Positions 46,731 through 58,151 of a stretch of DNA of 64,000 nucleotides are shown piece by piece. The notes under the pieces are model-generated. The model was given only the letters and a program-made list of their open reading frames with translations, did not search any database and was not told the DNA's origin. Where the stretch lies: the NCBI GenBank assembly GCA_025201345.1, contig JAIXMG010000029.1, forward strand, positions 186,001 to 250,000. Direction: 5' to 3'. The translations under genes were made by a program, and so were the position numbers. This stretch comes from Thamnidium elegans. Its lineage: Eukaryota; Mucoromycota; Mucoromycetes; Mucorales; Mucoraceae. Each line of letters opens with the position of its first letter. The first letter of the stretch is position 1.

Positions 46731-47102
46731 TTAATGGTCAATGGATAAGATATTTGGAGAAAGACAAGTAGAAGCATTTAAGCCCTTGGGTCTATTACGG
46801 TTCAATACCATAGCAGCAGTACGTGCCTGCTTCTTTTTATCCTTTACCGCAAACCGAGCTTTCGCTCTTCTCTCTTGTCTAGACAAACCTTTAACAACAG
46901 GTTCCGTTACTGTTGTGGTTTCATGATGAATTGGCTCAACGGGCTTATTCATTTCTTGTGTTGGTTGTCGCCTCTTGACCGAAGGCGTTATTACTTGCAC
47001 CCAATCTCCTTCTTCATCGGCTGCTTCATATTGATCATGAAAAGGTTCCTGCGATTGAACTTGTTGCTGTGGATACCAAGATGACAACCAATGAGGGAGC
47101 AT
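46731..47102 (-). CDS. Small basic protein of unknown function
   Basis: A single 123-residue exon starting MLPHWLSSWYPQQQVQSQ. It combines an acidic, Trp-containing stretch (ADEEGDWVQVITP) with a very basic helical region (LSRQERRAKARFAVKDKKKQ) and ends LSPNILSIDH. It has no signal peptide or membrane segment. I do not recognise a family. Composition unlike its low-complexity surroundings and a clean ATG-to-stop frame support a real gene. Convergent with MED31. Confidence 0.6.
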   Translation of the reverse strand: MLPHWLSSWYPQQQVQSQEPFHDQYEAADEEGDWVQVITPSVKRRQPTQEMNKPVEPIHHETTTVTEPVVKGLSRQERRAKARFAVKDKKKQARTAAMVLNRNRPKGLNASTCLSPNILSIDH

Positions 47103-47808
47103 AATTTAATTTATAGAAAAAAGAAAAAAGAAAAAAAAAGGTACGGGGAAAAAAAATAGGTTTTTTCTTGTTTACAATGTTGGCGACTACGGAAAACGAA
47201 GACGACAACAGAGAAACGAAAAGAAGAAAAGGAGAAGAAAAAAAAAAGGGTCAAAAGTATATAAATTTGTTAAATACTAGATATGTAATATGTAACGTGA
47301 CAGGATCATGTTGTAATATAAAGAAAAACCACTGGTAATGAAAGGTCCCGTTTCCCTTTATCGTCACTTGATAAGGATCTTTCTCTCACACATAAAAGAA
47401 GCTTAATAACGGTAATGTATGTATATTATAATTTTGACGAATAGAGTTGTTATATATATCGAACCTTGTTCCTACATGTACGTAAAATCATCGTCATGCA
47501 TTTTATAGTTTGGTTAGAAATGGTATTTTTTTTTTTTTTTACCCTTTTCTTGTTCCTTATAGACCAACTTCTCAGATTACCAATCTTTTTATAAAAAGTG
47601 TTATACGCGTCTATTTACAATAGATGTCATTCTTTTTATATATAAATATATACTTATCTGTCACTTGTAAACCAATTAATTGTAACTAGGATGTATACAT
47701 TGACATCATGTATACGATATAAAACGATTAAGAAACGTACGATACTGCATGACAAAATGTATTTTATTAATCAAATGATACTTTACTAAAAAAAAAAAAA
47801 AAGAGTGA
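47103..47808. other. Intergenic region
   Basis: This 706-bp AT-rich region lies upstream of the small basic protein gene and downstream of RIT1. It contains a T-run at 47526-47540 and TA-rich stretches. No gene is seen. Confidence 0.45.
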
Positions 47809-49644
47809 CTAGGACGAGTGACTCATAAAATGAGTATTAATTCTTTTCAAAGTAACTCTTGAAGGTGAAGCCTATATTAAAATTAATTGGTTAATATTGT
47901 TTGAATGCACTAATAACATTTTTATTTTATTTACTTTTTCCCAGTTTGATATAATTCGAACTAATTGATGTTGAACCGTCTTTTTATCCACTGATATATA
48001 TATATACATGTATAAAAAAATAAATACATAGTAATAAACACTATATAATTTTTCTTTTTCTTACCACGTGGTTTAGTTTGGGACAACAATTGGGCTTTTA
48101 AATCATAGTAATGAATTAAAATAGATAGTAAAATACCCACCGAATGGTCTTTGCCTACAAATATATATAGTTTAGAATTATATAAGATGAATATTTATAT
48201 ATAAAGAGAGGATAAAGTACCTGTGGAACAATGAACAAGTATCTTTTTATTTTCTAGTATAGGATCATGCACAAACTCAATTGCCTTTTCTATACTAGCT
48301 CCAAATATAATTTGACCCTTCTTACCATCCGGAATAGGCAAATGAAGGTACTTTGGGTTCTCTGTCATACCCTCATATTCCGATACTGAACAATTAATGA
48401 TATAATCGAATTCTTTCCAACACTGTGGTGGTTTACCACTGGCATAATTACCAATTGCTAACTTGGTTGGTTCAATCATTGCAAAATTCTTACCGTCTAT
48501 CTCTCCTTCTTCTAATAAATCATCTTTAGATAAACTTACAATCTCTTTTACTTTATTTTCACAATCTGCTTGATTAGATAAAATATCTTTATGATTTTTC
48601 CAAAACATGATTGGTGTTAATCCCTAAATATATATTATAAATATTTTATCGTGTAATATATATAAAATAAAAATTTACCAGAGCCCAGGCTTCTTGATCA
48701 TCTCCTGAACCTTGAACGTATAAATAACCAGGTCTTGATTGACACCCGGTTTCTACTGCTTCTGACGCACTCAAACAAACCACAGGACAGAAAGGTGCAC
48801 CCTCAAAATCTGGTGGTGACTCTATTACTGCATCATATGATTGTGGTGTAAACCAAATAGGTCGTAATGGTTTAACCAATTGGTCTGAAACGCACTTCAT
48901 ATCTATACCCGATGTTAATAACTTGTTTACAAAATCGTCAATTTTACTTTCTATTTGAGCATGCTCTGATCTAGAAACAGCAGAAGGTAAAGTATGCAAC
49001 TTGGTATCCCAATCTTTATCTCCGTTAGTACCACGGTAAACTGCAACTGCACGATTGACTGTGCAGCACCAAATAGGAATCGTCTTGGATAATGCGTCAG
49101 GGATACGTTTTCCTTTTCGGGTAGAGTCGACTATCATACATCCTCCGTGTTCCATTACGATTGGAAGCAAGTGGAGGTTGTTACGACGTATATTAAAATC
49201 CCAAATGTGCATATGACCATCTGTTGATTTAAAATACGCAGAGTAGGCTTTTTTCTATGTTTGGTTTATTTAGTTTTTTTTTTTTATTATTATTAACCAG
49301 CTATTCGATTACCTTGGTCCTATCAATATACCACGATCCACAACGTTCGTTGGCTTATTAAAATGTTACAAAGATATTTTTTTCATTTAGCTTTATTTTT
49401 TTTTATTTTTACCTTACCAACTAGTGCTAACTGAGGCATAAGTTCTGTCATAGCCATGACAAAAGAAGCATCGTCTATAATAGATCGCAATCGATTGTAA
49501 CTTTTTGGAGTGACATATTAGTCTCGTATTTTTCTCTCTATTGATTCTCGAGTTTTTTCTTTACATGTTTTTACTGTCATTTCTAATCAGTTTTGATTCA
49601 AGGTTGAATTCTGTGTTTCCAAACGTGAATTCTTCCTGGTCCAT
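47809..49644 (-). CDS. RIT1: Initiator tRNA 2'-O-ribosyl phosphate transferase
   Basis: Rit1 adds a phosphoribosyl group to the 2'-O of A64 of initiator tRNA-Met in fungi and plants, keeping it out of elongation. About eight exons: MDQEEFTFGNTEFNLESKLI (ATG 49644), IYNRLRSIIDDASFVMAM, ANERCGSWYIDRTK, AYSAYFKSTDGHMHIWDFNI, then CMIVDSTRKGKRIPDALSKT, IPIWCCTVNRAV and a C-terminal dual-specificity-phosphatase-like part with the P-loop ILVHCSTGKDHSVGILL, ending SPSRVTLKRINTHFM and SHSS. All family landmarks are present, so the gene appears intact. It is divergent from METTL16 across 322 bp. Confidence 0.95.
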
Positions 49645-49966
49645 ATTTGCTCTCAAAAAAAAAAAAAAAAAAATCTTGATTTGCAACCGTCTATTTTACA
49701 CGCTCAAAACAGTGTGACTTATTTTACTACTTTTTCATGCGCTCACCTTTCAACTGATATTATCGGTAAAGACATGTACGCTATAAAACTGGCTTTCTTT
49801 AGTAACCTTTTATTTTCATGTTTCTGTTTATACAAACCAATACGGTTCTTCTTGGAGCAACTGTCATCTATAAAATAATGCGTCACGCTGTTTTTTTTTT
49901 CCCTTTAAATTAACGGCGTATCAAGAATTTCTCTTGTTTTTTTTATTCTTCTTTATTTTTAACATA
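49645..49966. promoter_or_regulatory. Bidirectional promoter, RIT1 / METTL16
   Basis: A 322-bp divergent gap. Bases 49753-49788 are a near copy (33 of 36) of the exon-3/intron-3 junction of METTL16 at 50377-50412, including its GTAC donor context. No independent gene is visible. Confidence 0.6.
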
Positions 49967-51483
49967 ATGCACCCAAGAAGTGTATTTAATAAAGAACCTG
50001 ATTTTAGCATTTTAGCTGAACATTATGACTCTTTTAAACCTTTGTAAGATTTTTTCTGTATAGACTTTCTATAATTTTTGACATGCAACTAAAAAAAAGG
50101 GGGAGGGATTCTCATTTAGTATAAGTAAAGGCAAGAATGGAAGAGCTCATATTGACTTTAAAGATCCTGAAGCCGTGAAGTAAGAAAAAAAAACAATAAG
50201 CACATATTTAAAGAAAAGGACATTAATGTTGAATTAGAGAATTGACCATTTGCCTAATGAAGGAGTACTTTGATATCAGTATCGACTTCCCACTTGACTC
50301 ACTTTGTCCTACTGTGCCAAATAGATTAAACTATATCCTTTGGTTGCAAGACTTGATCGAAGAAACTACGCCTTTTACTGATATTATCGGTATTGACATG
50401 TACACTATAAAAAAAAAAAAAAAAACTTGTTTAATAGGTATATACTTATGTGTTTCGTTACTTTTTTTTTTAGCGGTGTTGGTGCGTCATGTATCTATCC
50501 ACTCTTGGGATGTGCTACAAATTCATCATGGAAGTTTATCGGGACAGATATCGAGCCACGCTCTATTAAGTATGCAACAGAAAATGTAAATCGAAATGAT
50601 TTACAAGACCGTATTACAATTATCAGTAATCCAGATCCCAACAAAATATTCGTACTAGATGATTCAATTGAGTATACATTTTCTATGTGTAATCCACCTT
50701 TTTATAGTAGTGAAGAAGAAATTGAACAAGGCTTACTTAATAAAGAATTAGAGCCTTCTGCAGTAAGTTGCGTTATATATATATATATTTGTAGTCTTAC
50801 AATTTGTATATTAGGTTTGTTTAGGATCCATGAATGAAATGATTACAGAAGGAGGAGAACTCGGATTTGTTTCTCGTATGATTAAAGAAAGTGTATTACA
50901 CGGACGAAAAGTAAGATGGTATACAACATTACTTGGCTTAAAAAAGACGATCCGACCCTTGATTCGATTATTGAAAGAGAACGATATTAGTAATTATATT
51001 GTCACTAATTTCACACAAGGAAATACGACCCGATGGGCAATTGCTTGGTCCTTTTTTGAATCCCGTCCAACAACAGCAAAAGTACTTGAATCTTGGCTAC
51101 CCAAGTTTTCGTTTGAAATTGAATTGCCAAAAGACATGCAGCAAGTAAATGTATTTATAAAGGAGATTTTAGACGATTTAGATATTGAATATACGTTGGA
51201 TTTGGCAGATGATGAAATCACGCTCGACTGTAGTGTGGGTACAAATACTTGGTCTCGCGCTGCACGTAGACAACGCAAACGACAAAAGCTGGAGCAACCT
51301 CATACACAAGACCCGTTCAAATTTCAACTTGAATTAAGTCAAGGCAGAGAAAGTATATCTTACCTACAAATCGTATGGAATCAAGGTGGAGACAGAGCCA
51401 TGTTTGAAGGCTTTTGGTCTCATTTGAAAAAGAGAGTAGAAGAAAAGTGTGGTCTTTATCGAGGCACTAGTTTTAAACAATGA
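49967..51483 (+). CDS. METTL16: METTL16-type RNA N6-adenosine methyltransferase
   Basis: Family members methylate an adenosine of U6 snRNA and related hairpins using S-adenosylmethionine in the nucleus. Exons read MHPRSVFNKEPDFSILAEHY (ATG 49967), FSISKGKNGRAHIDFKDPEA, ELTICLMKEYFDISIDFPLD, and then, across an intron with an A-run (about 50400-50473), GIDIGVGASCIYPLLG, the SAM-binding glycine motif. The catalytic motif CNPPFY is followed by GGELGFVSRMIKESVLHGRK, RWYTTLLGLKKTI and TTRWAIAWSFF. The C-terminal VCR-like region is much shorter than in animals. Stop is 8 bp from the convergent TRAPPC12 stop. Confidence 0.95.
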
Positions 51484-51491
51484 TTTTTTTT

Positions 51492-52906
51492 TTATTGAAG
51501 TTTAATACAGTCTGCTTGAAACGAATCACCTGCCCATCTTGCTACTTGTTTCATCACTTCGATCTTTTTCTCTGTAGCATCTTCATACCGTAATTCATAT
51601 AATGTACACATATTCAAAACTGCTGTTTCGCATGTGCCAGCCGATGTAGGATTATTTTCTGTTAATGTCTCTAAAATTTCTATCGACTAATTTCTTTATG
51701 CGTTAATAAAAACACCAAGTAAAAATCACATAAAATCCTTACTTTGACTAAATTTCCTAAATACACTTCACATACAGCTAAATTATTCATGACCAATAAA
51801 TTATCCTTATTATATTCATATACTTGCTGTAAAATATCTCTTGCTTGTAACCATTCGCCTTGAGCCATCAACGTAAAAGCCTTATTGGTCTTTATAGCTT
51901 CAGCAGTAGCGTCTGTCTCCTGGATACGATCAAACATACGATTAGCCGAATTCAAATCACCCATTTGAAGATACAGTCTGCCTAAACTAGACAGCACATC
52001 AATATGATCAGGTAATTTAGTTAAAATCAATTGCATTGTTGCGGCCGCTGAAGAATAATCCCTGATGTTAATCCAATGCGTTGCAAGTACAAGATAAGTT
52101 TGTACTTCGCGTCGTTGCCAAAGTGATACTTGATCAACATCTTTCAGTTGCATCTTTTTACAGTAGACGGCCAACATCGTAATTCGTTCTAAAGCAAGTG
52201 TAGGGTATTTCAAGTAAGAGGGTAAAGTACCCCACAAAATGCGTAATTCAAATGGTACTAACGATTGGTTTGTATGCATATCACATAATTCAGGTCGGTC
52301 TAAATCTCCCAACTTTTCGAACTCGGCCGAAGCTAATTGACAAAGTCCTAGCTTTATCAATGCTAATAATCTCATATGCCAAAGCTTTTTTTTTTTTTTT
52401 TTTTTTTTTGGTCTTGTTAGTTTTATGGAATTAGGAGTGGGAGAGAGGAGCTTACTTTAAGAATGTCTTCTACTTGAGAAGGATCGGATTGAACAATCTG
52501 TTGACGAGCATATTTTGCTATCGATCGCCACATGTTGTTCATCTAGTAAAGATACTTTGGTTATAAAAAAAAAACTAAGAAAAAAAAACTGCTTTACACT
52601 TGTTCTTACCACCATTGCATCTGGACCTTTTGCCTTGTCAAAAGTTACATGACGTTGAGGTCTTTCTTGTGGAGGAATGTAACGTTCCAACAAGTCGTTA
52701 AAAGCGTCACTCTAAGATGATTAGAATTTAGTATTTTTTTTTTTTAAAGAAAAGGTTAAGTCGTGTTTTTGTTTTACCACAGGAATGTCATAAAAGTTAG
52801 CATTACTATTAAGTGAGTAACCAAGTGATAAAGTCCTTTGTCGTTCCTGTTTTTGACGAGTAGCTCTTACTGGTTTCACAGGTGCATCCTCTACTAATGT
52901 TTCCAT
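51492..52906 (-). CDS. TRAPPC12: TRAPP complex subunit 12 homologue (TPR protein)
   Basis: TRAPPC12 belongs to the TRAPPIII tethering/Rab1-GEF complex acting in ER-Golgi traffic and autophagy. About five exons: METLVEDAPVKPVRATRQKQ, SDAFNDLLERYIPPQERPQR, MNNMWRSIAKYARQQIVQSD, then a long TPR exon (LLALIKLGLCQLASAEFEKL, YSSAAATMQLILTKLPDH, DVLSSLGRLYLQMGDLNSAN, NLLVMNNLAVCEVYLGNL) and a final exon ending FQADCIKLQ. The last repeat and terminus match the family. At about 400 residues it is shorter than animal proteins, lacking most of the disordered N-terminus. Confidence 0.88.
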
Positions 52907-53163
52907 ACTAAGTTATTTTTTTTTTTAAAAAAAAAGAGAGAGAGAGAAAAAGAAAAGTGCTTAAAAAAAGGTCATATATTTTTTTTTATTTTATTATCAC
53001 TTGACTAAATTATAAAAAACTGTGTATTTTGGAGGGTTATTTTTTAATATAATTTTTTTTTCGAAAAGCTTTTTTTAATGTGTGCGTGCGTGTGCGTGTG
53101 TGTGTATTCTTGGTTGGGTGTAATGTTTGCTGTGGTAGTTTAAAAACAAAATAAACTGGTTAT

Positions 53164-54770
53164 CTACTCTTCCATGATCTCCTCATCCATCTCTTCTTCA
53201 TATTCTTCTTCGTACTCTTCATCGATAGTTGCTTCTTGGTATTGTTGGTATTCAGAGACCAAATCGTTCATGTTAGATTCAGCTTCAGTGAACTCCATCT
53301 CATCCATACCTTCACCAGTGTACCAATGCAAGAAAGCCTTTCTTCTGAACATTGCAGTGAATTGTTCGTTGACACGCTTGAATAAATCTTGAATAGCAGT
53401 ACTGTTACCAATGAATGTACCGGACATCTTGAGACCGACAGGAGGAATATCACAAAGAGAGGTCTTGACACTGTTAGGAATCCACTCAACAAAGTAAGAA
53501 GAGTTCTTTTGTTGAACAGCCAACATTTGGTTCTCAACTTCCTTGGTGGAAAGACGACCACGGAAAATGGTAGCAGCGGTCAAGTAACGACCGTGACGAG
53601 GATCGGAAGCAGCCATCATGTTCTTGGCATCGAACATTTGTGCGGTTAATTCAGGAACACTCAAGTTACGGTATTGTTGAGAGCCGAAAGCGGTAAGAGG
53701 AGCAACACCAACCATGAAGAAATGAAGACGAGGGAAAGGAACCATGTTAACACAGAGCTTACGCAAGTCAGAGTTCAATTGACCAGGGAAACGCAAACTG
53801 GTAGAGACACCAGACATGACAGCAGAAACCAATTGGTTCAAGTCACCATAACCAGGGTTAGTTAACTTGAGAGTTCTGAAACAGATATCGTAAAGAGCTT
53901 CGTTATCAATACAGAAAGTAGCATCACAGTTCTCAACTAATTGATGGACAGAGAGAACAGCGTTATAGGGTTCAACAACGGTATCAGAGACCTTGGGAGA
54001 AGGAACAACAGAGTAAGTACTCAAAATACGATCGGGGTATTCTTCACGAATCTTGGAAAGTAAAAGAGAACCAAGACCGGAACCAGTACCACCACCAAGA
54101 GAATGAGCAAGTTGGAAACCTTGAAGACAATCAGTGTTCTCAGCTTCCTTACGAACAACATCCATAATAGACTCAACTAACTCAGCACCTTCAGTATAAT
54201 AACCCTTGGCCCAAGAGTTACCAGCACCAGATTGTGCGTTAACAAAGTTATCAGGTCTGTAAATTTTACCGTAAGGACTAGCACGAATACTATCCATAGT
54301 GGCAGGTTCAAGATCAACCAAGACAGCTCTAAATTATAAAATAATGGTACGATTAATAACAATTTTTTTTTTTTAAAAAAAAATATATATATATATAAAA
54401 TAGTAAGCTTATATTTTACCTTGGGACATATTTGCCTTCAGAACCTTCGTTATAAAAGACGTTGATACGTTCTAATTGAAGATCATTGTCACCACAGTAG
54501 TTACCGTTAGTATCAATACCATGTTCTTGAGAAATGGTTTCCCAGAACTTTTGACCAATCTATTTTACACACACAAAAATAAGTCATCTACTCAAAGAAA
54601 CAAAGGAGAAAATAATAGATGATGAGATAAATATATACCTGGTTACCACATTGACCTTTTTTTTTAAAAAAAAGAGAGAAAAAAAGAGATAGGGTTAGAG
54701 AACTATAATAAGTTGTACATGTATTTTAATTAATATTTACCGGCTTGTAAATGAATGATCTCTCTCATTG
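53164..54770 (-). CDS. Beta-tubulin with Tyr167 and Ala198
   Basis: The beta subunit of the alpha/beta-tubulin dimer, which binds and hydrolyses GTP. Four coding exons give 449 residues: [10 protein letters not shown], a 17-nt microexon (54655-54639), [18 protein letters not shown] through GSEGKYVPR, and a long last exon. The tubulin signature [10 protein letters not shown] is intact, as are the N-terminal MREI autoregulation motif and the acidic tail. Counting from Met1, residue 167 is Tyr (canonical Phe) in ILSTYSVV and residue 198 is Ala (canonical Glu) in NCDATFCID; position 200 is Phe. Other unusual positions include Ser100 (usually Asn) and [12 protein letters not shown]. This may be one of several divergent paralogues in the genome. 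Confidence 0.98.
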
Positions 54771-55077
54771 TTTAATAATCTAGTTTAAATATAATAGTTA
54801 AAATAAGAAATAAAAAAAAAAAAGATTGTTAGCCTTTATAAATAATAAAAAAAAAAAAAGCTATTTTTATCCCCCTTACAAGTATTAAGAAGGTGCTCTA
54901 GTATACGAAAAGGAAAGAAACCTCGTATTTATTTATTTATTTTTTATTTTCAAGGCTATTCTGTCCGGACAACAAAAAAAAAAAAAAAAAAATTCTATTG
55001 AACGCGATAAAAAACGCGGTTTTTTTGGACGTCACGGTTATTTAAATGAACGCAAGTTGGGTTTTTTTTTTTTTTTT
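54771..55077. promoter_or_regulatory. Beta-tubulin promoter region
   Basis: A 307-bp gap upstream of the tubulin start. It contains a perfect 10-bp palindrome TGTCCGGACA at 54962-54971, about 190 bp from the ATG, and A-runs near 54971-54990. The HRP1-like gene ends at its right edge. Confidence 0.55.
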
Positions 55078-56840
55078 TTAATAAGGGCGATAGTGTTGTT
55101 GATTTCTTGATTGAGAAGCATGAACAGCACCACCTCCACTACCACGATCTTTTCTATCTTCAGCACGTGCATCTTGACCATCATAATTTTGTTGCCTCAT
55201 ATAATTATTGGTATTATAAGAAGGTCGATTGGGTTGATAGTAAGCCATAGGATTGTAAGGTCCGTACATATTTCCATACATTAAATTATTTTGGTTCATC
55301 ATACCGAATTGTGCAGCATATCTATTATTGGGCATATATCCAGTACTAGTATTAGTAGGAGGTCGAAAATTAGGATTCAGTGCAGGAGCAACCGTACGAT
55401 TTTGTTTGTTTTTAGGCATTGCTTTCTTTACTTCAATCTAGATAGTAAAAAAAAATATATATATATATTAAACATAATTGAATTGATTTTTTTTTTATTA
55501 TTGTACTTACTGTCTTATCTTTAATTGACAAGTTGGGATTCTTTAATGCTTCTTCTACTCCATTACTACTTTCAAATGTAACAAACCCAAAACCACGTGG
55601 TCTGCCTGTATCACGTTCCATCATAAGAGTAGCATCAATGACAGTACCAAATTGTGTAAAAAACTCTTTAAATTCTTCTTCATTTACTTCTGGAGAAATA
55701 CCGCCTACAAAAATCTTTTCTGTTTTATCTTGTTCGTCTCTTGGAATAGCTCTCTTTGGGTCAATCTAAAAAATATATTAGTTTATAATTCAAAGTGTAA
55801 ATAAAAAAAAATAAAAAAAACTTACTCTTTTTCCGTCCAAGTGGTGATCTGTTTGATTAACAATCTTGTCAATGTCGGAATTCTCTTTCATTGTCAAGAA
55901 ACCAAACCCACGTGAGCGTTGTGTTGTTGGGTCGCGCATAACAGTACAATCCAGTACTGGGCCAAACTGAGAAAAGTATTGGCGTAATGATTCTTTATTA
56001 TTATTATTATTATTACAAAAAAATTATTATTAAACCCAAACTTTCTCTCTCTCTTTCTCTCTCTCTCTCTTTTATCTCAAGTACATATATATATATATTA
56101 TTTATATATATTAGTAATGCTTACCATCGGTAGTTTCCCAATTAAGACCTCCGATAAACATCTTTCTATGAAATCCCAATTGTTTTTTTTTTTTTTTTTT
56201 GGTTTTTAATGAATTTATGTATTAACAAAGTGTGTGTGAATAAATTACAGCAAAAAAAATAGCAAAAAAAAAAAAAAAAATCATACAATAAGGACAAATA
56301 TAATAATAATACTATTCTGTTTGATTGCTAACACAAGAAAAAAGAAAAGAAAAAAAAAAAGACTTACCCTTCATCTTGATTTGTTGCACTAGTAACGGAC
56401 GTTCTGTTATCATCATCATCATTTTCATCCTCTCTATCTTTTCTTTTCACTTCGTTTTGTGGTTTATAATGTTGAGGAGACATGGTTTGTCTCATTTGAC
56501 GTTGAATCATCTGTTGCATTTGGTAAGGATTCATCGCCATCTGTTGTTGTAAATTACGCTGATAAGCAGCCATATATTGTTGATATTGTTGTTGTTGTTG
56601 TTGTTGTTGCTGTTGTTGTTGCTGTTGAAAAGTCCAGTTGTTCGCAGTAGATTGCGCTTCAAAAGAACCAGTAGTATCCGCTTGATCTGTTGTTGGTTGA
56701 TCTGGTTCTTCTTCCTTTGTTTCTTCTTCTGTTACATCTACAACTGGATCCTCTCCATATAAATCTTCATCGTTGTATGAATCCTCTTGACCTCTTCCAT
56801 TGTATACATTATACAAATCATCATCAAAATCGTCAGACAT
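55078..56840 (-). CDS. HRP1: Two-RRM hnRNP, HRP1/NAB4-like
   Basis: A nuclear RNA-binding protein of the Hrp1/Nab4 (cleavage factor IB) and DAZAP1/Musashi style, expected to act in mRNA 3'-end formation and export. About six exons start MSDDFDDDLYNVYNGRGQED (ATG 56840); an upstream in-frame GTG is not used. An acidic N-terminus and a Gln run precede RRM1 (KMFIGGLNWETTD; RSRGFGFLTM) and RRM2 (KIFVGGISPEVNEEEF; GRPRGFGFVTFESS). The tail is Asn/Tyr/Met/Gln-rich (NNLMYGNMYGPYNPMAYY) and ends RNQQHYRPY, prion-like and with a basic PY-like end that may serve nuclear import. Direct assignment to HRP1 rather than another RRM pair protein is probable, not proven. Confidence 0.85.
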
Positions 56841-57196
56841 TATATTCACTAAATAAAAAAATAAAAATAAAAACTAAAGAAGAAGGAAATAGAACGAAAA
56901 AAAAAAAATCCTTTTCTTTTTTTTTTTTTGCAAGTGTACTACTCCGCTTCAAAAATAACTTTTTTTATGAAAGTAACCGTGACTTGATATCATCTTGTAA
57001 TGTTTTAAACCGTCAAAACATTACCACGTTATCTCGTATTTTTTGCAAGTAGCTTACACCAACTCCCACAAAAGAGTATATGCATTTACTATATATGATT
57101 TTTGACGTTTTTTCGAGAGCGGTCACCTGACTATCACGTGATATAATAATTTAATAAAAGAACTATATAATAAATGTAAAATTAAAAAATATATCA
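56841..57196. promoter_or_regulatory. HRP1-like promoter and tRNA upstream region
   Basis: This 356-bp gap holds the promoter of the HRP1-like gene and the 5' flank of the tRNA gene. A TATA-like ACTATATAA string lies about 30 bp before the tRNA. CACGTGAT occurs near 57135-57142. Confidence 0.45.
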
Positions 57197-57270
57197 GCTT
57201 CCGTGGCGCAATTGGCTAGCGCGTCTGACTGTTAATCAGGAGGTTGGTGGTTCAAGCCCACCCGGGAGCG
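57197..57270 (+). tRNA. tRNA-Asn (anticodon GTT)
   Basis: A 74-nt cloverleaf. The acceptor stem GCTTCCG pairs with CGGGAGC (one G-U) and the D arm lies in GGCGCAATTGGCTAGCGC. The anticodon stem TCTGA/TCAGG carries the loop CTGTTAA with anticodon GTT, and the T arm is GTGGTTCAAGCCCAC. No intron. Intragenic A and B boxes fit RNA polymerase III transcription, and a T7 run follows 8 nt downstream. Confidence 0.97.
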
Positions 57271-57278
57271 TCTAATCC

Positions 57279-57285
57279 TTTTTTT
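57279..57285 (+). terminator. RNA polymerase III terminator of tRNA-Asn
   Basis: A run of seven T residues starts 8 nt after the mature tRNA 3' end, the standard Pol III stop signal. Confidence 0.85.
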
Positions 57286-58151
57286 GCTGCTTCTTAAAGA
57301 TGTTACACAAAAAGCATATTTTGTTGTCAGTTCTATTTTGTGTAACATACCACGTGGGCGACCTAATTTTGGAGGCATTCCTACATGTGTTTATTTTTTA
57401 TAAAAAAAATCAGGGCTGTTTAATTGGTGTAGTAATAGTTTTTTTTTTTTTAGAGGTTCTCATGTAGATGGTTACTGTGTATATAGTAGTCCCATAACAG
57501 TTTGAAAATAAATACTATGAATCAAAATTAGTATTTCAGATTTAATATTTTCTTACCTTAAAAAAAACAGAAACCACTAGAAGAAGGAATAATGATATTA
57601 TTTTATTTTTTTTTAGTAAGAAATAAACAGTTTGTACATCCATTCGTAAACTTTTTTTTAAAAAAAAAAACGATACAACTTACACTGTAAGGGCGTATGA
57701 AAGAGTCGTATCAATCATAAGGGAGAATGTTCATTAGTTGTATCTTGACGTTTAAAAGTATTTGGTTGTTGTTCTTTGCTGCAGATAAGAAAAATGTCTA
57801 AACTTTTGTTTGCTTCAATATTGTACATACTCTTCGCTTTGGTTTATGAGTGACAATGATTCTCGACATTTCTATTTTTGCATGTATTGCATACTTGTCT
57901 CGTCAAGTTTTTTTTCCCCCTTCTGTGCCGCAATGTGTACTCTAATTACAATCAGTCAAGAACCGCTCTACTGGAAAAAAAAAAGACAGTCTTTCTCTAA
58001 AAGTATATTTCTTCTTTACTGCTATTTAATTGACAAGAAAAGATTCGCAGTGGTCTCCCGAAAAAAAATAATTTGAAATTCATGCTACTTTTTTTCGCTT
58101 TTAATAGATCGATAAATTTATATATAAAATAATAAAAAAAAAAGGGTTTAT
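57286..58151. other. Intergenic region
   Basis: An 866-bp region with a T-run/A-run palindrome near 57651-57670. The frame at 57810-58076 is Cys/Phe-rich and low-quality, so it is not called. It includes the p24 gene's 3' UTR at the right. Confidence 0.4.

Noticed and set aside
57810..58076. Cys/Phe-rich plus-strand frame between tRNA-Asn and the p24 gene
   Set aside because: AT-rich composition, no supporting splice sites and no recognisable motif.
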